Source of the DNA: Paracentrotus lividus
Taxonomy: Eukaryota > Echinodermata > Echinoidea > Camarodonta > Echinidae
Assembly (NCBI GenBank): GCA_940671915.1
Contig: CALNVZ010003433.1
Location: 19,162,866 to 19,226,865, forward strand
Length of the DNA stretch: 64,000 nucleotides
Reading direction: 5' to 3'
Shown one piece after another: positions 16,058 to 25,275 of the stretch. Below the pieces are notes generated by a model that did not search any database, was not told the DNA's origin, and saw only the letters and a program-made list of their open reading frames with translations. The stretch's first letter is position 1. The number at the start of each line of letters is the position of its first letter. Position numbers and translations under genes: made by a program.

Positions 16058-16197
16058 CTGACGTAGTCTAAAGCAGGTTTTTAAAAAGACAGAAGCAATG
16101 AAGCTAAGATAAATTTGCCTAAACATAAGAATGACTTGGTTAATTTATTAAAGAAGCATTTTCTTTCTCTGAATATATCTCTCTCACAACAACAACG

Positions 16198-16222
16198 NNN
16201 NNNNNNNNNNNNNNNNNNNNNN
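16198..16222. other. Assembly gap, 25 N
   Basis: Exactly 25 N. The left flank ends in a CAACAACAACG run that is absent at the matching place in the clean copy. The right flank starts in a CA repeat. Confidence 1.
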
Positions 16223-17600
16223 CACACACACTCAGATCAGGTAGTCAACCATACACGTATGCTCGTTCAGGATTTTTAGATTATCCCTCTATTACTGGTT
16301 TTTGGAGGGGGAACCGTGTCAAAATTACCCTCCTATTACAGGTTCTTTGAAGGGAAGCTGCATCAAAATTGTGACCCCTATTACAGGCTTTTGGAGGCTA
16401 GGGGGAGCCAGCAAAATACCCCCTTTTCATAGGTTTTTGGACCGTATTCGGGACCCTATTTCAGGATTTTGTTCTAAATGAATTGAAAACTAATCCTAGT
16501 TAAAAAAAATAATAATAATTCAGGGGAAAAATGGTGAAACGGACCCCTATTTCACTGATTTTCAGGATTTTTTTTTGCCTACCTGAGCCTTTAAAGTATA
16601 CCCCCTTTTCCGAGAACTCGGAACGAGCATACGTTTATGGTTGACCACCTGAATAGGGGGGCTGGTATGGGGTGTGTTTGACCAATGCGATCATTTTCAG
16701 GAGCCTGCAAGGAATTTCCCCAATCCTTCCAATGAATTTTGCTTTTTAAAAGACGTCAAGACGAACAGTATCTAGGCATATTTTTAAACATTAATAATAA
16801 ATGATAATAGTAATTCTTTTAAAATTCATGCCTAGCCTGAGTGCTTGGGGTTGGGGTGGGTATAAGGAAGATGGTAAAACGGTGTTTGGGGGTCAATGGT
16901 AATTAAGCTATTGTTCAATGATATGACCTTTTTTCATTTGGTGGGGGGGGGGGTGGGGGGGGAGGGGGAATGGAACTCAGATTTGGAGGCCTACCACCAA
17001 TTTTTCCCGGTAAACCGGGCGAAGCAAACGGTAGTCTGTTTATTTTTTTTTGAACGTCAGCCTGGTCAATACGATCAAGGGGGGGGGGGGAGGGGTGGAC
17101 GGTTTTGTTTTCAGTCTTCGGCCATCAAGAAGACCATCAAGAATAATCGGCCATAGGGGTAGGGTTCAGTCGGTCAATCGGGTCAGTACATCTCGTCAAG
17201 ACTTTTCCCTTTTTCAACACGGGGGGGAGGGGGGGGTGGGGGAGGGGGGGGTGGGGGGAGGGAGGGAAGCGCGGCCCCCTTCCTGATCAGCGCCAGCCCA
17301 GAATTCACTCCAATAGCGGCCCTACAATTGATGATCGATCGCGTCCACGGTGATATTCTTAATATCACAATTAATATTTTATGTGATTCAAAGAGTAAAA
17401 TTTGTTTGTACATTGCTGTATTGTAAAATGGATCTATAGTGATATAATTGATATGATGATTTGTGTTATGAACAGTTATCTTTGTAGTATGATTACAATG
17501 TACGTTATTGATTGTTATGTTGTATTATTTGGAAGAAATAAAAACATACTTTAAAAAAAAAAAGTAAACGGTTACATAAAAAAAAAAAAGTGATATTTTT
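16223..17600. other. Upstream region of NFU1: degenerate repeats and G-runs
   Basis: No gene is seen. 16270-16470 holds imperfect repeats of CCCTATTACAGGTTTTTGGAGG type, about 50 bp apart. G-runs at about 16941-16966, 17080-17096 and 17221-17268 could form G-quadruplexes. AATAAA at 17537-17542 followed by an A11 run at about 17553-17563 looks like the 3' end of a retroposed transcript. Confidence 0.5.
17221..17268 (+). repeat. G-run cluster, quadruplex-prone
   Basis: Almost uninterrupted G with single A/T breaks, ending about 430 bp before the NFU1 ATG. Consecutive runs of three or more G are far in excess of the four needed for a quadruplex. The same cluster appears in the noisy copy at about 2081-2130. 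Confidence 0.7.
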
Positions 17601-17603
17601 GAA

Positions 17604-17615
17604 GAGCGCCATCTC
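17604..17615 (+). promoter_or_regulatory. YY1-like GCGCCATCT element upstream of NFU1 start
   Basis: GAGCGCCATCTC lies about 90 bp before the NFU1 ATG. Its reverse complement GAGATGGCGCTC resembles the metazoan YY1 core (AAGATGGCG) often found near start sites of housekeeping genes. It is also present in the noisy copy (about 2473-2483). No TATA box is obvious. Functional assignment is inference. Confidence 0.35.
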
Positions 17616-17701
17616 AATTTGCGTAGCGCTTACACATTTTCCATGTTTATCATTCTGAATCTCCGATTCTGACCCACGATACGACGATATGCTCCAATAA
17701 A

Positions 17702-17766
17702 ATGTCTTTTCAGCGATCGCTTGCTAAATTCGCACGGATAAATGCAAGTTTTGCATCACATGTGGG
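17702..17766 (+). CDS. NFU1: NFU1 exon 1 (start codon, presequence)
   Basis: The first 22 codons begin [18 protein letters not shown], an amphipathic, basic, acid-free stretch typical of a mitochondrial targeting peptide. The exon ends in phase 2 at the donor GTAGGT, and the split Gly codon is completed by exon 2. In the noisy copy at about 2576-2641 the ATG is lost to sequence errors. Confidence 0.8.
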
Positions 17767-20700
17767 GTAGGTATTGTCATTAATCATGTTAGCATACTAA
17801 GAATATTGTTTTAGAGATGTTTCAACTCTGGAATTGATCTGTACAGTCCCATTCGTTAATATTTGAGTAGGCTAGGCTAACATTGGGCTAAGGCTCTAAC
17901 TTTGTTAAGTGTCTAGAAATATCTGTAGAAGTTGGTGTTTTAGTTGCACAATACCCCCCAACTGTTCTTTAAAATGTGAGATTATATAAAGGTTTACTAT
18001 CGATATAGCACAGCATAAAAAAAAAAAAAGTACTTCTAACGTTAGGCATCCTCAAAAGTCGACTCTGGACAGCAAACAATTTTTACATTTCATGCATTTG
18101 CAAGAGTGTCAGTGTGACTGTGAGGTTATTTAATGTTAAACCTTATTAAATTATAGTTGATGAGTGCTCATGTACTTTATAGGTTTAGCCATGTGTAATA
18201 TTTAATACTTTTGTTTCTTATATACTTGTACAATGTTCTTTACAAAGCCAAATGAGATTTCCTACAAAACAATTGACAAGTGTTACTAACAGTTAGATCC
18301 TCTATCTATACAAATTGTTAATGTTGTGAAAAATAGAATAGATCTACTTAGATTTTATTGAGACCCTATTTTATTTTTGTTTCTATTCCTAAGAATGAAT
18401 CTTTCAGTATGTCTGTATGTGAAGCTCTGTTTCTCATCCTAAATTTTTAAAGACTAAATAGTTAATATTTCGATAATTTTCTCAATCAGATCATCATCTC
18501 GAGCCCATCATGTTCTCTCAGCCAGTCAACCTTTGACACCATCAGCACCAGCATGCAGTAGAAAACAGATTTTAAGGCAGGCAGCTCATAACAATGTTGT
18601 GCTTCCTGGAAGTCAACATGGTGAGTATGAAAAGGGTTAGAATATACAAGCCAAGAACAGATCCCAGACAGGATAGTCCAAACAACAATAAACGTATCTT
18701 TATTCTAAGACTCTTGAATCAGAACCATAGCTGCCGCTAGCATTTCCCTAAGTACCTTCCTCATTTACAGTCTGTTCTCCTAATGACAAGGTCACCCTAT
18801 CTCTCAATTACTAACAGTCATGTGTGCACATATTTCATATCAAATACTATTGTGTACACATCTAATCGCTTACAAGTAGACACAAAGCCTTTCCAAGCTT
18901 AGTCTTACAGGTTGACCTGTGCCCTGTAAAGAGTTTCAATTAATTGCAAATTAATGGTAGCCAATCAAGATCCTTGTTGCATGGATCTCTTGCATAAAAG
19001 TCTCACTGTGAACCAATCAGAATAGTTGTTTCAAATTTGCAATTGATCATAGCTCTTTATGTGACAGGGCACTAAACTAGCTTTCTATTTCTAATTGAAG
19101 AAGCTATCTAGTATTCTTGTAAGGCTATGCATTTTAAACTTGGCCCCCTCCCCTGTGTACTATGACACCTAAATCTGAAAACCATGTACTTATCAGGATC
19201 AAAGTTTCATAACTTTGAAAATATCAGCTCTATGCCAATAAAAGTTTCTAAAAGGAATTACCTGCTCAAAATAAGTTCGAACTGAGATTGGGGGTTGGTA
19301 TTATGTTATAAAAATATGTGATTTTTGAGGGCCCCCAAATTTTTACACCATCCCATTATGACTTCTACATTTCTTCAATGATCTTCGTTACAGCTCGGAC
19401 TATGTTCATTCAGACCCAGGACACACCAAACCCAAATAGTCTCAAGTTCTTGCCAGGAGTTGAGGTCTTGGGCACAGGCACAAAGGACTTCCCCAATGCT
19501 ATGAATGCTCATGGTTCACCTCTTGCAAGGTATGTTATTTTTCTATGTACTTCGACAGGGTTTGTCTTGGCTTGGTAACTGTTTTAAGAATAGTGTCTGA
19601 AACCAGTCATATATTTGGCTTCCACGACATATCGACATCAGTCTTTCATATGAAAATTTACAATGATTGTTTTGCTTATAGGATGCTGAATAAGAAAATT
19701 TTTAGAGACGAAATTTTTAGAGAGAATTGAGAATTAGAGCCCCCCACATCCATGTTAAAAATGCCCCTTTTCATGAGCAAAAAGAGCCACTTTTCGTAGC
19801 TAAAAAAAATATCCCTTTTTATACTAAAAAGAAGACTTCCAGACTTTTGATATGAGCATCAATAACTCATAGTTTGTTGATGATACGTCACTTACTTCCC
19901 TTTGTCAAAGAAGGGCTAATGCACAATATGATACATTTCTGTAACAGTCAGAGATTGGTAATACTTCTTATTATGAAGCAGTCATCCTAACATACAGTAT
20001 TCTCACCATCTTCAACCAGGCAATTATTCCGGATCGAAGGAGTGCAGAGTATCTTCTTTGGTCCTGATTTCATCACGGTCACCAAGATGGACGATGATAA
20101 TGTGGACTGGAGGGTTCTGAAGCCAGAGATCTATGCCATAGTCATGGACTTCTTCGCTTCTGGTGTACCCATCCTCACAGACGAGACTGCACCAGCAGAC
20201 ACAGGTACGTACCAAATTTGGTTTGTTCCGAGTCAATCTCATAGATATTTCCCAGTGGCAGATCAAGGCGGGGGCATAAAATTTGAAAACAACTCATTGA
20301 CTGTACATGTTAAAAGCAGAAAATTTTGATGGTGCCCTCTATCCTGAAATCCAGGATCCGCCACGGTTTCCTTTAGACTTTATCAAGTCTTACTCCGATT
20401 CGTAAAGAAATTTAGTACCAGGCAGTAAAGCGTAATTTCACCACGATTATGATGATCATTGCCAACGGTTTATATCTGCTTGGTCTAACAACAGTTGGTA
20501 CAATTCTCTGATTATCTGAAACCACAAGGGCTAAACCCATCTGGTCCAATAACAGTTTTGTCTTGTTTCCCTCGGTCTAATACTTTCTTGGTCTAATTCT
20601 CACGTGGTCCAATGAGCACTTGGTCTGATTGCCAATTTTTCAATTTGTCTGATAGCCAAATTGTTTAATTTCATTTTTGTCTAATACCCAAATGAGGATT

Positions 20701-23007
20701 TGGACTATTACCAGTTTGTTACAGGAATTGAATAAGTGGTGTTAGACCAAGTGGATATTCAATGGAATGGACATTTGACAAAATGGGAATTAGACAAAAT
20801 GAATGACTTGATTCTTCTTTGTTTATTTCAGAGATCCAAGAAGATGATGATGAGACGGTAATGATGATCAAGGAGCTCTTAGATACAAGGATTAGACCCA
20901 CTGTACAAGAAGATGGAGGGGATATCGTTTATATGGTGAGACATTATATGTATTTTAAATACAGTCAGCCTTGCATCGGTCGAACTCGCATAAGTCGAAC
21001 TTGCATAAGTCTAATAGTATTTATATTTTATCATAATTTTTTATTATTGTCTATCAAGGAGTTATTGATCATTGGGATTGCAAATATTTCCAATTAGTGT
21101 GTGGAATTATTTGCTCGAAACATTCTACAATGACCCACTTAAAGAGTTTCGTCTGATTGAAAGTAGACAAGATTATAAAAATTACTGATCATTGCGCGGT
21201 CCGTAGATGGTAGCAAATCTAGCCACCAAAAGCTCACCTATTCATGGTAATTTTGCCGATTGTGACAAAAGAACATTTTCATTAAGCGATGAGTATGTAA
21301 AACTGAGTGTATAAACTTTCATGTACTGTACATGTATTATATTGATTTTTTTTTGGTGTGTAAGACCCCATAGAAGAATAGTTTTCTTTTCCAACTACAG
21401 ATGGTGCTACCCTGTTTACATATGTTATACTCATTAAAGTGGAAACTCGTTATAATGAATTATCTTGTCATATTGATCAGGAATCTCTATTTATCAGGGT
21501 AAACAAACAAAAGAATAAAAATAGCTGGAATAAGCACAATTACATACATGTACCTTCTAGTATCAAACCTGTTTATAACAAATTTCCACTTAAAAGTTAA
21601 GTCTATTATTTATATTTCTCTCTCTCTCTCTTTCTCTCAGGGTTTTGAAGATGGAGTTGTGAAGCTAAAGCTCCAGGGAGCTTGTACCAGCTGTCCTAGT
21701 TCAATCGTAACCCTCAAACATGGCGTCCAGAACATGCTACAGTTCTACGTACCAGAAGTACTCTCGGTAGAGCAGGTAAGATAGTTAGCTAATAATCATT
21801 GATAAAGATGTTCATGGGACAATGGTAAATCGCCACTTGGTCTAAACTCACTTTGTCTACTCTTATTCCTTTTCGCTTACAACATGTTTGTCTACTAACC
21901 ATTTTGTCTAAATGCCACTTACCCATTTACCATTTTATCTAATTTTAAGATGGGCTATACCTATTTCTTGTAATATCAACTTCATCTAACATCATCATTT
22001 AGTCTACAATTTGGTACTGACCCTAATTTTCATTTGACAAATTGAGGAAAAGTAAGTAGACATAAGTACAATGTAAGTAGAGGCAATTGGACCATCTGGA
22101 AATTTGAAGAAATGACAATTAGCCCAAGTGAATTTTGAACCAAAGTGATAATTGAACCAAATAGCAATTAGACCAAATTGGTCTAGCCAATGTTGTAATA
22201 CATGTAGACACACATTGGATATGACCAAGTGGGTATAAATGGGGATAAGCTATCCTCACTGCTAGTTATTAGCTTTATATCCCTCACCAACAATACCTTA
22301 TTGATTTTATTTATATGAACTTTAAACTTTGAGCGGGACAATCTGAAGAAGGCAATTTAAATATCTTTGGAGTAATGAGTTCAAATGTCATAGGCCTAAA
22401 GGCCTGTATTCACAAAGGTGGCCTAATGTTAATCTGAGGTTTAACTATGGCTAGCAAAATGGGAGACAAATGTGTCTATGTTGTAATATTACTTACACGT
22501 TTACAGGATTCTGGAATCATGCTTTAGTGGTTAAGAAACTTTGGACTTATCATTCCCGTGCAGTTTTTTAATAGTTTAAGTACTAAAAATTCTGATAAAT
22601 CAAACATTGACTTTTCAAGATTGTATCCCATTTTGCTAGTCATAGTTAAACCACAGATTTAAGCTAGGTTTAACTTTAGGCCACCTTTGTGAATACGGGC
22701 CAAAGAGTTTATTGTCTGTAATTTCTAATCCCAAGAAGGCCTACACCGTAGAGTGTATATGACACACGTTTGCTTTTGGGGTTGATTTTGTGCTCTGTCT
22801 CTACACCTTTTTTTTTTTTTTTTTACCTCAGACTGTAGATGTAATCCCTTTAATGGTAATTATGCTAACATTTGATGGAAAATTGCTCAAAATGAATTTA
22901 AATCACATATTCTGGTTGCCAATTTTCAGGTGGAGGATGAGCGAGATGATGTGTCAAACGAGCAACTCAAGAAGTTAGAAGAAAAGATTGGAGACGTTCC
23001 GGCCTGA
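17702..23007 (+). CDS. NFU1: NFU1, mitochondrial iron-sulfur cluster scaffold (7 coding exons, complete)
   Basis: The spliced model joins 17702-17766, 18490-18620, 19394-19529, 20020-20204, 20832-20935, 21641-21775 and 22930-23007. This gives 834 nt and 277 aa, every intron is GT-AG and all phases agree. Residues 1-65 are Arg/Ser-rich with almost no acidic residues, fitting a mitochondrial presequence. About 70-165 is the Nfu N-terminal domain ([37 protein letters not shown]). About 178-250 is the NifU-like C-terminal domain, with [10 protein letters not shown] and the cluster-binding Cys222-X2-Cys225 in GACTSCPSS. Human NFU1 is 254 aa. From the family: it receives an Fe-S cluster and delivers it to mitochondrial 4Fe-4S proteins such as lipoyl synthase and respiratory complexes. 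It runs towards the 3' end of the phosphatase gene. The start is the only ATG giving a targeting-like exon in the right phase. Confidence 0.95.
18490..18620 (+). CDS. NFU1: NFU1 exon 2 (rest of presequence)
   Basis: 131 nt between the acceptor TCTCAATCAG and the donor GTGAGT. It encodes a Ser/Ala/Gln/His-rich segment with several Arg/Lys and no Asp/Glu, as expected upstream of the Nfu_N domain. Phase 2 in and phase 1 out match the neighbouring exons. Confidence 0.75.
19394..19529 (+). CDS. NFU1: NFU1 exon 3 (Nfu N-terminal domain, first part)
   Basis: Encodes [19 protein letters not shown] through the SPLAR motif. The acceptor is TTACAG and the donor GTATGT. The [13 protein letters not shown] signature is nearly invariant in eukaryotic NFU1. 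Confidence 0.95.
20020..20204 (+). CDS. NFU1: NFU1 exon 4 (Nfu N-terminal domain, second part)
   Basis: Encodes [20 protein letters not shown] and continues to a [14 protein letters not shown] segment, followed by an acidic linker. Acceptor AACCAG, donor GTACGT, phases 2 to 1. Confidence 0.95.
20477..20810. repeat. Degenerate GGTCTAAT minisatellite with inverted halves (NFU1 intron 4)
   Basis: About a dozen spaced variants of TTGGTCTAAT occur on the + strand on the left, turning into ATTAGACCAAGTGG/ATTAGACAAAATG (the reverse form) on the right. The whole is a loose foldback. It ends about 20 bp before exon 5. Confidence 0.6.
20832..20935 (+). CDS. NFU1: NFU1 exon 5 (start of NifU C-terminal domain)
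   Basis: An acidic EIQEDDDE linker leads into [20 protein letters not shown], the opening helix and loop of the NifU C-terminal fold. Acceptor TTTCAG, donor GTGAGA. Confidence 0.95.
21641..21775 (+). CDS. NFU1: NFU1 exon 6 (CXXC cluster-binding exon)
   Basis: 45 codons with [20 protein letters not shown]. The two cysteines (residues 222 and 225) form the CXXC pair that holds the cluster between two protomers. The preceding acceptor has a long CT-rich tract (about 21617-21638). Confidence 0.97.
21835..22215. repeat. Second GGTCTAAT-type foldback minisatellite (NFU1 intron 6)
   Basis: Begins ACTTGGTCTAAACTCACTTT and ends in AATTAGACCAAATTGG. Internal variants (TTTGTCTACTA, TTTTGTCTAAATG, GACAATTAGCCCAAG) give the same loose inverted architecture as the array in intron 4. 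Confidence 0.6.
22401..22701. mobile_element. 301-bp MITE in NFU1 intron 6
   Basis: Terminal inverted repeats of about 65 bp read GTATTCACAAAGGTGGCCTA just inside GGCCT/GGCCC ends. Left arm 22401-22465, right arm 22636-22701. AAA flanks both ends and could be part of a short target duplication. No coding capacity. Matching copies lie at about 7481-7795 and 43045-43345 through the larger duplication. Confidence 0.75.
22930..23007 (+). CDS. NFU1: NFU1 exon 7 (C-terminal tail, stop TGA)
   Basis: 25 codons, mostly charged ([20 protein letters not shown]), then TGA at 23005-23007. The tail is longer and more helical-looking than the human one. In the noisy copies (8017-about 8095 and 42741-42820) this exon is frame-shifted. 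Confidence 0.9.
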   Translation: MEDERDDVSNEQLKKLEEKIGDVPA

Positions 23008-24681
23008 CACACTGATCAAGTGAATCCTATAAGTCTACAAATCACAGCCGCTGTGCAACCATTCAGATCAAAAGCCTACTTTATGTGTACAACCAATGTC
23101 TATCTGTTGCATGATTTTATCTTGGAACCAGGAATTTTGGAAAGTAAAGTATGCATTGAAATTTTGGAATTGGTCAATTGAATTTCCAACTTTACCATGT
23201 GAATTGGAACTTTAAACATGTTATTAAAAGGAATATTTAAATAAGCTATATATTTTGTAGGAGTTCTAGTTTTGCGATTTTTTCAGAGTACATCTTTGTG
23301 AAAAATCTCCACTATATTTAAGGCTACTTCTAGTACAGAAAATATATTAAAAATCCACTCGTTAACTAGTCCAAATTGGCAAAATGTTATATACGCGAAA
23401 TATATGACTTAGAGTATTGGAAGAAGAAAAGTTAATGAATTGAGAGGTCCCTGTCTTTAATAGATTTCTTAGAAATATACCCTTCTTATGTCATACAAAA
23501 GCTATGTACAGTATCTGGATGTCTTTGGAGAGCTAGCTAAACCCAATCTTGAGCTCTTTTAATGAACTAATATAACATAATTGTTTATCATGCTATAGAG
23601 TGGTTGAATGAGCCAGCAAAATATAAACGTGCTTTTTACTAAATTTGCAGGTTCTTGTATCCGTAGACATGTATGCTTACATCAATGGATTTATGCATGT
23701 AAAGGTATAGTTCTTGTAACTATATCTGCATTCAGGTGCAGTAATCTTGTTATTGAAGACTGCTCCGACTTTGAGTGGCATATATTAGTCATGATATTCC
23801 TTGATAAAGATCATACAAAACAAAGGTGTTGTTAAAAAATGTATACATTTTTTGTTTGTTATAATGAATCATAATGTTATGGAAGTAGAAGAAAAGGGGG
23901 GGGGGAGGGTAAAATTTAAGGGATTTCAGAGAAGATTGTGGATGCCCTTACACACAACAAGAACGATAAAACAATAGATGTAGTTTCCATCTGATTTCAT
24001 ATATTTTCCCTTTGGAAGAAGTATTCACAACACATTATACATTGTAAATATACTACATACAGAAAATGAACTAAATGTTCTTATTCTATTTGTCCTCATT
24101 TTCATATCTAAACTGGTTATTAATGTACTAATTAAGTAAGTACCCCTCCAAAAGAAAATATTATACATCATAATATCCAACATCATAAAGGTTGAGTACA
24201 TACAATCATTATTGTTCCATGATATGTTGCATGACAAATTCAATTATGCTATATTTTGAATAACTGCAATGGCTTGAATATTGTATCCATTTGGATTCGG
24301 ACTGTTTATTTGTACATAAAGAGAATATGCAATAAATGACCTGCTTTAATTGCAAACAAGGCTGCACCTGTTATTTTCTAACAATTGAGGAGGAGAATGA
24401 CGACGACGACGACGACGATGATGATGATTGATGATGGTGGAAATGATAGTGATGATGATGATGATGGTAGTCATGTTAATGATAATTGACTTTGAAGGTG
24501 ATGATGATAGTGATGGTGATACAGATCATGACAAAGATGACGATCTTGAATAATTTCAATGTTTTACGAACTGGTCACATGATAAAAAACATTGAAAAAA
24601 TATTGTACCTGTGACACTCTTACCCTTAATAATAAATAAAATTCTTGTATAGTGCTAATATTCACCTTTCACAATGCTTAA
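23008..24681 (+). other. NFU1 3' UTR and intergenic spacer
   Basis: AT-rich and without coding potential. It contains a G-run (23897-23905), a GAC/GAT trinucleotide array (about 24399-24470, with further GAT-rich sequence to about 24520) and the candidate polyadenylation signal. Confidence 0.5.
24331..24336 (+). terminator. AATAAA, probable NFU1 polyadenylation signal
   Basis: AATAAA sits about 1.3 kb after the NFU1 stop and is followed within 40 nt by a T-rich stretch. It is kept in the inverted copy (about 41410-41420). It is the first good signal before the foldback element at 24682. Confidence 0.45.
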
Positions 24682-25271
24682 AGTCCTAGACCGGACCGAC
24701 AAATGAAATAGCCAAAAACGAAAGCTAATATGCTTTATAATACAACAATTCCAAATTAAGGCGTTTTTATTGTCCATCTAGAAAGTATTTAATTAAAAAG
24801 ATGACCGAACCTCAACCAGGCCACCCCTCCCAAATATTTGTAAAATTACCCCTAATTTAATAGTGCGAGTGATGACGTCAAAGGATGTTAATGGAATGTT
24901 ACAGCAGTCCTGTGGCCAGGCATGATTGAATTTGCCCTTTCATTTCATAACAATAGAATTCTAGCTCACAGGGCGTCTATTGTCCTGACATAGCAATACA
25001 AACGTGTTTTCTAAAGGCGAAACGCAATCATGCCTAGCCGCAGGACTGCTGTAGCATTCCATTAACATTCTTTGACGTCATCACTCGCACTATTAAATTA
25101 GGGGTAATTTTACAAGTATTCGGGAGGGGTGGCCTGGTTGAGGTTCGGTCATCTTTTTAATTAAATACTTTCTAGATGGACAATAAAAACGCCTTAATTT
25201 GGAATTGTTGTATTATATAGCATATTAGCTTTCGTTTTTGGCTATTTCATTTGTCGGTCCAGTCTGGGACT
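24682..25271. mobile_element. 590-bp foldback MITE with TTAA target duplication
   Basis: The two halves are near-perfect reverse complements. The left end AGTCCTAGACCGGACCGAC pairs with the right end (read on the - strand) AGTCCCAGACTGGACCGAC. Arms of roughly 250 bp or more flank a loop near 24938-25010. The element is bracketed by TTAA at 24678-24681 and 25272-25275, the target duplication used by piggyBac-type transposases. No transposase ORF is present, so it is non-autonomous. It sits between the convergent NFU1 and phosphatase gene ends. Noisy duplicates lie at about 9830-10455 and 40470-41070. Confidence 0.8.
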
Positions 25272-25275
25272 TTAA

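Larger units (their letters stand above)
1062..16180. repeat. Degraded direct copy of 16223-30563
   Basis: It is colinear from end to end with the clean copy. Matching pairs include the CA repeat at 1062/16223, NFU1 exon 3 at 4320/19394, the CXXC exon at 6687/21641, the foldback at about 9830/24682 and the phosphatase stop at 13380/27891. It is longer (15.1 against 14.3 kb) because extra single bases, often repeats of a neighbour, occur every few to tens of bases. Some stretches (about 10520-10800 and 11390-11980) barely align. This resembles raw long-read sequence rather than evolved divergence. Confidence 0.93.

Noticed and set aside
1062..16180. A second NFU1 and second phosphatase as tandem paralogues
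   Set aside because: Errors are indels spread evenly over exons and introns, introns stay colinear and no frame survives; this fits raw-read noise, not a gene family.
17050..17413. Gly- or Pro-rich ORFs around the poly-G runs
   Set aside because: Pure products of low-complexity G/C runs with no conservation or codon signal.
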